From NCBI GenBank assembly GCA_003151555.1, contig PLXU01000101.1, positions 13,742 to 19,853 on the forward strand: DNA of 6,112 bases. Direction: 5' to 3'. Made by a program: the position numbers and the translations under genes. This DNA comes from Acidimicrobiaceae bacterium. Lineage in GTDB: Bacteria > Actinomycetota > Acidimicrobiia > Acidimicrobiales > RAAP-2. The notes under the pieces were generated by a model. That model saw only the letters and a list, made by a program, of their open reading frames with translations. It had not been told where the DNA came from and made no database searches. Positions 1-5,256 of the stretch are shown here, in pieces (the stretch's first letter is position 1; each line of letters begins with the position of its first letter).

Positions 1-210
1 GAACGCATCAACAGACGTAGCACCAATGACGCGGGCGCCGCTTGGTCAACGCCTTTGGTCAGCGAAAGCCACCCGATGCTATCCGACGTCCTTCGTCACT
101 GGGCGCGCGATATTCGCGACGTCCGCGCTGATTCGTCGAAGCGGACACGACGACTGCTGCGCCATGGCTGGAGACTCCGTGAACCGCTGTGACGTCTCGT
201 CGAGCGCTGG

Positions 211-1350
211 TCAGGATTGCGGGATAATGACCCTTCGCGGATACAACTCCCACGGCACCAACGATGAACGGTTCTCCGTCCACGCGTCGAGAAGATGGTC
301 GCCAAAACGTTGCTCCAGCATCACCACCGCGCTCGCTCCGAAGAGCAGGTCAGCGCCCAGTTGCGGACCGGCGCCTAGCAACCCGGCGACAATCTCATTG
401 CGCGCGAACAAAGGACGTCGCACGTTATTCACTACGTCGATTTCGGTGAAGCGGCGCCCCACCGGTCCGAGACCGAAGCGGTACAGCGCGCGGCGGTAAC
501 GTTCCATCGACTCCCTCGACGTCAATTCCGCGACGGCCAGTTGCCCCACCAGGGCCGCTCGCCAGTGGGGGTGGAGTGAAAAGAGCGCCGCCAAGTTGGC
601 CGTCGCCAGCGTCACGCCGGGCAGGATTTCCACGTAGGAGCCATACGACGAATCGAGACCCAGCGCGATCATCGTTGCCGCGAGGAAGTTGGCCCGAATT
701 CGCCCGGCGTCGCTGGAGCCGCCTTCGTCGAACTGGATCATGACCTGAGCGGCCTGTTCCTCATCAGCTCTCGTGGTGATGGTCCGCGCCCCGGGCTCCG
801 GCGTTCTTTGTTGGTGCACCGAGCGGTGCACGCAGAACTCCCGGAATTGGTCGACGGTCCCCGACTCGCTGAGGTACGTCGTCAGCGTCGAACTGGTGCA
901 GTCCGCGATTAGTTCATCCAGCGCCGCAATCACCTCGGCGGGAAATTTGGCGGTGGCGTGACCAATCTCGTCGCGCAGTCGTTCGACGAATACCCTTTCC
1001 AATTTGGTACGAAAATTTAGCAGTCCCGGATCCCACTCCCACTGGGCATTCGCCAAGCCGCGATAGTTCATCTCGTAGCAGAGGTACAACGCCAATTGGA
1101 AATCATCGTCGTTTAGTGCGTCGACTTGCGACAGCGGCGGCGTTATGCCCAGCGTGCCCGGCTGGCGCTGAAGGGCGGACACGACGCTGGCACTAAGCGG
1201 GCCCCGGGGCCAGGGCAGAAGCGGCCAGTCGGACATGACCCGATCGAAGCCGGCCGTGGGCGCGCAGGAGGAGTCGAAGACCTTGCCGTACACGGGTATG
1301 GGGGCGAGTGGCGTGAATGGCCGTCTGGTTACGTAGTCACTTGACGTCAT
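211..1350 (-). CDS. haem-oxygenase-like (HDO-fold) 'iron-containing redox enzyme' family protein, apparently lacking metal ligands
   Basis: The 379-residue product resembles the actinobacterial iron-containing redox enzyme family (Haem_oxygenas_2 type, relatives of CADD, UndA and SznF). Family-like stretches in order are FQLALYLCYEMNYRG (about 84-98), QWEWDPGLLNFR (103-114), REFCVHRSVHQ (170-180), IQFDEGG (205-211), GVTLATANLAALFSLH (245-260), ALVGQLAVAE (266-275) and LLFGASAV near 335, followed by HLLDAW. In CADD-type enzymes the di-iron ligands are Glu, His, Glu and a His-x3-Asp-x2-His helix. Here the two Glu remain (about E209 and E275), but the first His position is R219 and the triad reads I304, N308, R311. 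It may therefore be a non-catalytic relative. I chose ATG 1350 over GTG 1374 because it overlaps the upstream stop codon as ATGA. Family assignment is strong; loss of activity is inference. Confidence 0.85.
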   Translation of the reverse strand: MTSSDYVTRRPFTPLAPIPVYGKVFDSSCAPTAGFDRVMSDWPLLPWPRGPLSASVVSALQRQPGTLGITPPLSQVDALNDDDFQLALYLCYEMNYRGLANAQWEWDPGLLNFRTKLERVFVERLRDEIGHATAKFPAEVIAALDELIADCTSSTLTTYLSESGTVDQFREFCVHRSVHQQRTPEPGARTITTRADEEQAAQVMIQFDEGGSSDAGRIRANFLAATMIALGLDSSYGSYVEILPGVTLATANLAALFSLHPHWRAALVGQLAVAELTSRESMERYRRALYRFGLGPVGRRFTEIDVVNNVRRPLFARNEIVAGLLGAGPQLGADLLFGASAVVMLEQRFGDHLLDAWTENRSSLVPWELYPRRVIIPQS

Positions 1351-1571
1351 ATCAGGCCAGACCCGTCGAACCACTCTCGCTTGGCTGGCGCGCGCGGTGA
1401 TCGAAGACGACTGAAAAACCGTGCATCGCCGGTCGTCTCACGCGAGTGCGGTATCGATTGATCGCGCATCATCATTTCACTTTTACCTAAATCAGCTTTT
1501 AATTGATCGGCCCGAGCCATCATCTTCAGTTGTCGATCATCTCTACCTTGATGGCGAATGAACTGCTTCAC
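1347..1571 (-). CDS. small protein with a degenerate CsbD-like N-terminus, coupled to the HDO-fold gene
   Basis: This 74-residue ORF starts with GTG at 1571, preceded by AGGAG (minus strand of 1581-1585) with a 9-nt spacer, a good ribosome binding site. Its TGA stop overlaps the ATG of the next gene as ATGA, which suggests translational coupling. Residues 2-30 line up with residues 19-46 of the CsbD protein encoded at 1931-2104: KQ, then seven residues, then DD, then QL, ADQLKADL against SDQMKGDL, with one inserted Arg. That is 11 identities in about 28 positions. The rest (31-74) is basic and unrecognised. Codons in the CsbD-like part are rich in GAT, TTA and AAA, unlike the CsbD gene. It could be a decayed paralogue, a leader peptide controlling the HDO-fold gene, or a chance resemblance. 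An in-frame extension up to 1811 looks non-coding. Confidence 0.5.
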   Translation of the reverse strand: MKQFIRHQGRDDRQLKMMARADQLKADLGKSEMMMRDQSIPHSRETTGDARFFSRLRSPRAPAKREWFDGSGLI

Positions 1572-1580
1572 TTTCTTTAT

Positions 1581-1585
1581 CTCCT
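1581..1585 (-). promoter_or_regulatory. ribosome binding site deciding the start of the small CsbD-like ORF
   Basis: On the minus strand this reads AGGAG, nine bases before GTG at 1571. It is the main reason to begin the ORF here rather than at the first start codon of the open frame at 1811. Confidence 0.5.
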
Positions 1586-1692
1586 CTCGTGGCCCTCGCG
1601 TATTTGCTACTACTCCCGCGCCTTCGCCGACGTGCCGGCGAACGAACTGGCCTCGTTTCGCCGTGTTTTCCGTCGAGAAATGCCAGCGGCCA

Positions 1693-1947
1693 TCAACGTT
1701 CTTTCGAACTGATCTCGAGCAACTCTCGCACGCAGGCCTCAAGCTTTCGCACCAGCTCAACTGACGTTGGTGCGTGAGCGGGCCCGAGTGACGCGCCATT
1801 GGCCCAACCACGCGTGTCCGACGTGCCTGGCGTCGGTAGTGCTAATTCAACGTCGTCGACAGGGACCAGGGGGAGGTAAATGGTCCCTGTCGACGAACGG
1901 CCTTTGGTGTCCAAAGTGCGGACAATCGATCTATCTCTTGAAAGCAT
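1693..1947 (-). CDS. doubtful hypothetical ORF overlapping the csbD-like 3' end
   Basis: An 84-residue frame opens at ATG 1947, inside the last 17 bases of the CsbD-like gene, with AAGG six bases upstream. I recognise no family. The C-terminal third (ELVRKLEACVRELLEISSKER) looks like a believable amphipathic helix. The N-terminal half is encoded across the perfect inverted repeat 1853-1896, which is more likely a terminator or structured RNA than coding sequence. It could be a real coupled gene, but the hairpin argues against it. Confidence 0.22.
   Translation of the reverse strand: MLSRDRSIVRTLDTKGRSSTGTIYLPLVPVDDVELALPTPGTSDTRGWANGASLGPAHAPTSVELVRKLEACVRELLEISSKER
1853..1896 (-). terminator. 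perfect 16-bp inverted repeat, possible terminator after the csbD-like gene
   Basis: Arms 1853-1868 and 1881-1896 are perfectly complementary (core GTCGACAGGGACCA), with a 12-nt loop. The hairpin begins 35 nt after the CsbD-like stop on the minus strand. There is no U-tract after it on either strand, so it is not a classical intrinsic terminator; terminators without U-tracts are proposed in GC-rich actinobacteria. It could also stabilise the 3' end of the csbD-like mRNA or act as a protein-binding palindrome (it contains GTCGAC). Confidence 0.5.
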
Positions 1948-2104
1948 CCTTGACCTTCTCACCGGCTTGCTTGAGGTCGCCCTTCATCTGGTCGGACTCG
2001 CCCTCAACCTCAAGTTGGTCGTCCCCGGTCGCTCTTCCCGCAACCTGCTTGAGCTTGCCCTTGGCGATCTGAGCACTGTTCTTAGCCTTATCTCTTTTAC
2101 TCAT
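1931..2104 (-). CDS. CsbD-like general stress protein
   Basis: The 57-residue protein is small, highly charged and Lys-rich, as expected for the CsbD family (PF05532): MSKRDKAKNSAQIAKGKLKQ, then VAGRATGDDQLEVEGESDQ, then MKGDLKQAGEKVKDAFKR. The GDDQLEVEG core followed by DQMKGDLKQ is the family hallmark, and the length is normal. The ATG at 2104 is preceded by GAGG (2112-2115 on the minus strand) with a 7-nt spacer. In Bacillus subtilis csbD is controlled by the stress sigma factor SigB; its biochemical role is unknown. I see no convincing promoter immediately upstream. A doubtful ORF (2097-2534) overlaps its first eight bases. A strong hairpin follows the stop. The family call is secure; the function is not. 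Confidence 0.93.
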   Translation of the reverse strand: MSKRDKAKNSAQIAKGKLKQVAGRATGDDQLEVEGESDQMKGDLKQAGEKVKDAFKR

Positions 2105-2534
2105 AGTTATTCCTCTTTCTTTGACTCGTTGAGAGGTCAGTGCCTCTTTCGGGTATGAAGGATTGCGTTGATTGTTCAACTTGGTTGCGCGAACAATTAG
2201 CGGCCGCCACGAGGTACTTTGGGCAATTACGCGCGCCATCCTTACTCGTGAACGAGGCCGGTCCTGGACCGCGGCCACTCAACCCAAGGCCGGTCGGAAT
2301 TCGATTCGATTTCGTCGCCACGCAGGGCACGATTCGACCGGCGACAGCGAGAGACCGCGACCGCCGATGCGCAGAACTCGACGCCAAGAAAAACCCATTG
2401 GACAACGCACCCGATGGTGTCAAGAGCCTGCGACGAAAGTGCCGAAGGGCGGTCTCGTGATTGGTGACGTCCGAGCACAGCACGGCGCCGACGACACCAC
2501 TGTTTGCGGTTACCACCGCTGCGGACAGACCCAT
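2097..2534 (-). CDS. doubtful hypothetical ORF with a good RBS, overlapping the csbD-like start
   Basis: A 145-residue frame begins with ATG 2534, six bases after a strong purine tract AGGAGAGGG (minus strand of 2541-2549). It ends with TAA inside the CsbD-like start (ATGAGTAA, 8-nt overlap), a geometry seen in coupled genes. The first 30 residues (MGLSAAVVTANSGVVGAVL and following) look coding. The remainder is rich in Ser, Arg, Asn and Thr, matches no family I know, and shows no clear third-position bias. It may be a short real peptide, a decayed gene, or an untranslated leader for the csbD-like gene. Confidence 0.25.
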   Translation of the reverse strand: MGLSAAVVTANSGVVGAVLCSDVTNHETALRHFRRRLLTPSGALSNGFFLASSSAHRRSRSLAVAGRIVPCVATKSNRIPTGLGLSGRGPGPASFTSKDGARNCPKYLVAAANCSRNQVEQSTQSFIPERGTDLSTSQRKRNNYE

Positions 2535-2846
2535 TTCGCACCCTCTCCTGCATTGCCTGATCAATTCTCAGGTGAGAAGGAAGCGGGGTCCAGACGTCCT
2601 AAAACGGATAGTAACACCTGGCCTACACTTCTTTGGACAATGCCATCACAACACTTTCGTGGCCGCGAACCAGTCTTGTGCGCCCATTCACAACGCGATT
2701 TTGGTGTCTAAGCGAATGGACGACAGCCTATTAGCACTGGCGCCAGCGTCGACTAACCACTTGAAGGTCTCACCGACCACGTCCCTTGGGTAAATCGCAG
2801 TGCCGACGTGAGGCGGAGTCGACGCTTGACGATAACCTCAGCGGCC
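2105..2846. other. long stretch without a recognisable gene between the GAF-ANTAR gene and the csbD-like gene
   Basis: About 740 bases separate the GAF-ANTAR stop from the csbD-like start. Open frames exist on both strands, but none gives a recognisable protein. The supported contents are the conserved repeated element at 2556-2619, the purine-rich ribosome-binding-like tract at 2541-2549 and the doubtful ORF 2097-2534. In 2620-2846 I see no gene, no terminator with a U-tract and no clear promoter. Confidence 0.5.
2556..2619 (-). repeat. conserved non-coding element, copy A (candidate structured leader)
   Basis: This aligns over its full length with 5223-5288, with only two one-base length differences. 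Two perfectly conserved blocks on the minus strand are AGGACGTCT (2600-2592) and CCCGCTTCC (2587-2579), separated by 4 nt; AGGTG (2619-2615) is also identical. A hairpin CCTGA / TCAGG with a 7-nt loop occupies 2572-2556. AGGTG can alternatively pair with CACCT (2574-2570), which overlaps the hairpin arm by three bases. It lies just upstream of a purine-rich RBS-like tract and upstream of the csbD-like gene. Confidence 0.65.
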
Positions 2847-3593
2847 TTAACTCCGGCCCACCTTAGGGACCGAGGGATAATCAAGATCGTTGCCCGAAAG
2901 TGAGCCATCGACCACCAGCGTTGCCACCAAGGTGAGGCCCTGATTGTGGTTGCGCGCATGAGCGCGCAGTCGACCAAAGGCTTGATCCATATCGCAGCCC
3001 GTCGCCTGAGCGACTTTTCCCTTCGCCTGTTCAATAATGATGCGACTGTCGAGCGCGTGGCTCAATTGATAGTTCAACGTTTTGGCGTCGAGTGAGGTCC
3101 GGTGCTGGAGAATCGCAATAGTCGCGATGTCGGCCAGTCCCTGGGCCAAAATCACGTCCTCGTCGTCCAAAAGACCCACTTCCTTACGAAAGAAATTGAG
3201 TGCCCCAATTGTTCGCCCGCGCAGACGCATAGGAAGGCAGTGCACCGAGTGGAAACCGAGCGCGATGGCTCGCGGGCTGAAGTTTGGCCACCGTTCGTCC
3301 GGATCCTTCAATTCATGGTTGATTATGGCGTTGCCATCCTTGTAGCAGTCAACACAGGGGCCCTCGTCGGCTTGAATTTGGAGCAACTCCAGCACTCGCA
3401 TTGACTCACTAGACGAAGCTATGAACTGCAATTCGCCGCCCGGAGACGCCAGCATGACGCCCGCGGCATCAACGTCGATCGCCTCGACGCACCGCAAACT
3501 CAGCATGGTAAGAACATCAATAACGTCAAAGTCGTCGACCAGATTGTCGGCCAGTTCAACGAGCGTTGCAATTAGAAGTGACTCTCTCGCCAT
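2847..3593 (-). CDS. GAF-ANTAR domain regulator (putative RNA-binding antiterminator), first type
   Basis: The 248-residue protein has an N-terminal GAF sensor domain (about 15-165) and a C-terminal ANTAR domain (about 174-230). GAF features include VDAAGVMLASPGGEL (41-55), the DEGPCVDCY signature (76-84), RWPNF and LPMRLRGRTIGALNFF. The ANTAR domain contains SRIIIEQAKGKVAQ (183-196) and AFGRLRAHARNHN (205-217), with the characteristic alanines in EQAKG and in AF..LR..AR intact. ANTAR proteins bind paired hexaloop RNA hairpins and prevent transcription termination; the GAF domain probably senses a small molecule or redox state. ATG 3593 is preferred over TTG 3623: it has AGG seven bases upstream and the protein start matches the family. 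It follows the second GAF-ANTAR gene after 84 bases, probably in one operon. Its RNA targets are unknown. Confidence 0.92.
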   Translation of the reverse strand: MARESLLIATLVELADNLVDDFDVIDVLTMLSLRCVEAIDVDAAGVMLASPGGELQFIASSSESMRVLELLQIQADEGPCVDCYKDGNAIINHELKDPDERWPNFSPRAIALGFHSVHCLPMRLRGRTIGALNFFRKEVGLLDDEDVILAQGLADIATIAILQHRTSLDAKTLNYQLSHALDSRIIIEQAKGKVAQATGCDMDQAFGRLRAHARNHNQGLTLVATLVVDGSLSGNDLDYPSVPKVGRS

Positions 3594-3677
3594 CCCCCTA
3601 CCTGTCTTTCGATCGAGCACCAACGCACTGCGCCAATACGGGTCCAGAGCCGGCCGACTTCGACCACAATACTGCGT

Positions 3678-4418
3678 TCATTGGATCTCCGCTACACCTT
3701 CGCCGCGCCAAGTGCCGAAATGTGGATCAAAACTGGTTTCTCGTACGACAACTCGCAGTGCAAGGTCCGAAAGTGCGCTATTCGTGGCGTACGCGTGCGC
3801 ACGCAGCGCCACCAGGGCGTTGCCCACGGTCATCGAGCCCTGGACCGCCACCATGCCGGCCGCCTGGTGAACGGAAAAATCAAAGGTGGCCTCTCGTTCG
3901 AGTTCCGAGGCCAGCGTGTCGCTAGGGGCTCCCGCCTGCATGGCCAGCACCGCACGGCCGATCACCGAAGCCATCAAGTAGGCGTCCGAAGCCTGCGACG
4001 GGCTCAGCGCCCCTGGTCGGTCACGATAAAGACTGAGCGCCCCGAGTCGGATCGCGCCGATGCGAACCGGGAATCCAAAGACCGCGTGGGCTCCAGCCAC
4101 GGTCGCCGAGGGCGCATAGGCCATCCACCGTCGGTCGTTGGACGCGACCAGATCGGCCTCGTCGATCGCGAATTCGGACTGGCACGCGTCAAGGCAGGGC
4201 CCCTCTCCCACCGTTATCTCCAAGTCCATTAGCTCTCGGGCGACCGAATTACTCGTGCAGAGGCTCGTGAACTGGGGGCCGGACGAGACCAGCGCGATAC
4301 CGGCCCCACTCACGCCGGTGAATTCAGCCGCCACCGCGCAGAGAGAGCCTGAGCGGGGATGGGCGCGCTCACGCTGCGCCAACAACATCAAGACGGCCAT
4401 CAGCCGGTCAGTCGGCAC
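3678..4418 (-). CDS. GAF-ANTAR domain regulator (putative RNA-binding antiterminator), second type
   Basis: The 246-residue protein has the same two-domain plan but belongs to a different subfamily. The GAF region (about 5-160) has SLCAVAAEFTGVSGAGIALV, the signature GEGPCLDAC (71-79), RRWMAYAP, FGFPVRIGAIRLGALSLYRDRPG (114-136) and a following helix. The ANTAR domain (about 176-228) contains VHQAAGMVAVQ (183-193), then ALVALRAHAYA (201-211) and a final helix LSDLALRVVVRE. Conserved ANTAR alanines are present. The start is GTG 4418, with GGTGG a few bases upstream; ATG 4400 is an alternative. A structured 157-base gap separates it from the DoxX gene upstream. Sensing input and RNA targets cannot be read from the sequence. 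Confidence 0.92.
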   Translation of the reverse strand: MPTDRLMAVLMLLAQRERAHPRSGSLCAVAAEFTGVSGAGIALVSSGPQFTSLCTSNSVARELMDLEITVGEGPCLDACQSEFAIDEADLVASNDRRWMAYAPSATVAGAHAVFGFPVRIGAIRLGALSLYRDRPGALSPSQASDAYLMASVIGRAVLAMQAGAPSDTLASELEREATFDFSVHQAAGMVAVQGSMTVGNALVALRAHAYATNSALSDLALRVVVRETSFDPHFGTWRGEGVAEIQ

Positions 4419-4495
4419 GGACCACCATCGACGCTGCGCGCGCGCCGGGGCCCACGTCGCCGGACAACCGTTTCACCGATCGCTCCGTCTCACTT

Positions 4496-4573
4496 CTGGC
4501 CAGGCGTGGTGAGCCAAGGAACTCGCAACGCCTGAAATCACTCGACCGCATCCACTCACCTACTCTCGGCCAG
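4496..4573 (-). repeat. nested and competing inverted repeats between the DoxX and GAF-ANTAR genes
   Basis: On the minus strand, immediately after the DoxX stop, CTGGCC (4573-4568) can pair with GGCCAG (4501-4496). Inside it, GGTGAG (4560-4555) can pair with CTCACC (4513-4508). A second option is a 7-bp perfect stem CAGGCGT (4534-4528) with ACGCCTG (4507-4501). The two folds share base 4501, and the inner stem uses the loop of the second hairpin, so they compete or form a pseudoknot. There is no U-tract. It could be a terminator or attenuator ahead of the GAF-ANTAR genes. Confidence 0.4.
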
Positions 4574-4575
4574 TC

Positions 4576-5115
4576 TCATACCTCGACTGGTACGGGCGTT
4601 TCTTCAACCTCGGACGCTACGTAATCGGGCACGACAACGTTGGGAGTTTCCTCTTGGCGCACCATTTTCGGCTCGACGTGACGCTGGCGGTAGCCCGATA
4701 TGAACCCGTCGACGCCAATCCAACTGGAGGTCCGCCACGTCGAGAGGGTGACGATCGCGAAGAGCGCGTAGAAGGCGCAGACGCTGGCGGTGCCCGACAT
4801 CACGTAGGTGAACAACAACAAGAGACTGCCCAGGCACGCGATTGGCGTGAGGAATCCAATAGCGAGCGACAACCCGATGGCAAACTCGGCCACCGCGACG
4901 AGGATGCCGATCCAACCGGCGTTGGGAACCACAAAACTATGCAGGAACGTGCCCCACCAGCTGTACGCGGCGACCGCGTGAGTGGCAAATCCGGCGACAC
5001 CAGCCCCGCCGTGATGCATGAAGGCCGGGTTTTCCGCGCCCCAGATCTTGGCGATGCCGGCCTGGAGCCACATGACCCCCAGCCAGATGCGCATGGTGTT
5101 CCACACGAGCGCCAT
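4576..5115 (-). CDS. DoxX-family integral membrane protein
   Basis: The 179-residue protein has four predicted membrane segments (about 8-24, 66-86, 93-110 and 112-128), matching the DoxX/DoxD-like family. Family features are MRIWLGVMWLQAGIAKIWG (8-26), FLHSFVVPNAGWIGILVAVAEFAIGLSLAIGFLT (57-90, including E77) and LLLLFTYVMSGTAS (98-111). It ends with a hydrophilic tail rich in Glu, Pro and Val (147-179). DoxX-family proteins are linked to membrane redox processes: DoxD is part of thiosulfate:quinone oxidoreductase, and mycobacterial DoxX works with superoxide dismutase SodA and SseA. No such partner is visible here. ATG 5115 has only a weak ribosome binding site, and the frame upstream of it looks coding for about 30 codons, so the true start is uncertain. 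The conserved element B lies upstream. Confidence 0.88.
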   Translation of the reverse strand: MALVWNTMRIWLGVMWLQAGIAKIWGAENPAFMHHGGAGVAGFATHAVAAYSWWGTFLHSFVVPNAGWIGILVAVAEFAIGLSLAIGFLTPIACLGSLLLLFTYVMSGTASVCAFYALFAIVTLSTWRTSSWIGVDGFISGYRQRHVEPKMVRQEETPNVVVPDYVASEVEETPVPVEV

Positions 5116-5190
5116 GAGTTTGGACCGTTCGAGCCAGTAGAGACTGCGCGGAGTCTTGACTTTTGAGGGATCCCCAATGAGCCCATAGAC

Positions 5191-5202
5191 GTTATCGATA
5201 AC
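5191..5202. promoter_or_regulatory. 12-bp perfect palindrome upstream of the DoxX gene
   Basis: GTTATCGATAAC is perfectly self-complementary and sits 76 bases upstream of the DoxX ATG, between that gene and conserved element B. Symmetry of this length suits a dimeric repressor or activator, but no regulator can be assigned and chance cannot be excluded. Confidence 0.3.
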
Positions 5203-5205
5203 AAG

Positions 5206-5256
5206 ACCCGCTTTCTAACTTCTCCGACTAATCGCCAGATGTGTTTGGAAGCGGGT
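5206..5256 (-). repeat. 8-bp inverted repeat linking element B with downstream sequence
   Basis: On the minus strand ACCCGCTT (5256-5249) is perfectly complementary to AAGCGGGT (5213-5206), with 35 bases between. The first arm covers most of the conserved CCCGCTTCC block of element B, and the hairpin 5239-5223 lies in the loop. It could close a branched RNA fold upstream of the DoxX gene. Confidence 0.4.

Noticed and set aside
1..210. Search for a CDGSH iron-sulfur protein gene after the HDO-fold gene, a partner seen in some actinobacteria
   Set aside because: No CDGSH motif or other recognisable protein appears in the minus-strand frames; only a small 5-bp hairpin at 106-118 was noted.
1623..1642. 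7-bp inverted repeat TTCGCCG / CGGCGAA as a terminator
   Set aside because: The stem is short, has no U-tract, and is of a length expected by chance in this GC-rich sequence.
1347..1811. Longer version of the small CsbD-like ORF, 154 residues
   Set aside because: The extra N-terminal part looks non-coding, while GTG 1571 has a proper RBS and begins where similarity to CsbD begins.
1880..2158. Plus-strand ORF of 92 residues preceded by GGGGGAGG, antisense to the csbD-like gene
   Set aside because: Its Leu-rich protein is what the antisense of a Lys/Glu/Asp-rich CsbD gene gives, and the apparent RBS lies in the loop of the 1853-1896 hairpin. Probably coincidence.
2556..2619. Element copies as classic ANTAR target hairpins
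   Set aside because: The hairpin loop has seven bases and lacks the A-n-n-G-n-n hexaloop, and only one such hairpin occurs per copy.
2172..2711. Plus-strand ORF of 179 residues
   Set aside because: The product is Arg/Thr/Pro-rich with no recognisable domain, it lacks a good RBS, and it runs opposite to every supported gene and across conserved element A.
3681..4232. Plus-strand ORF of 183 residues
   Set aside because: It lies opposite the clearly coding GAF-ANTAR gene and has no recognisable product.
4800..5204. Minus-strand ORF starting with TTG 5204
   Set aside because: It is out of frame with the well-supported DoxX protein, and its Ser/Arg/Pro-rich product is typical of a shadow frame.
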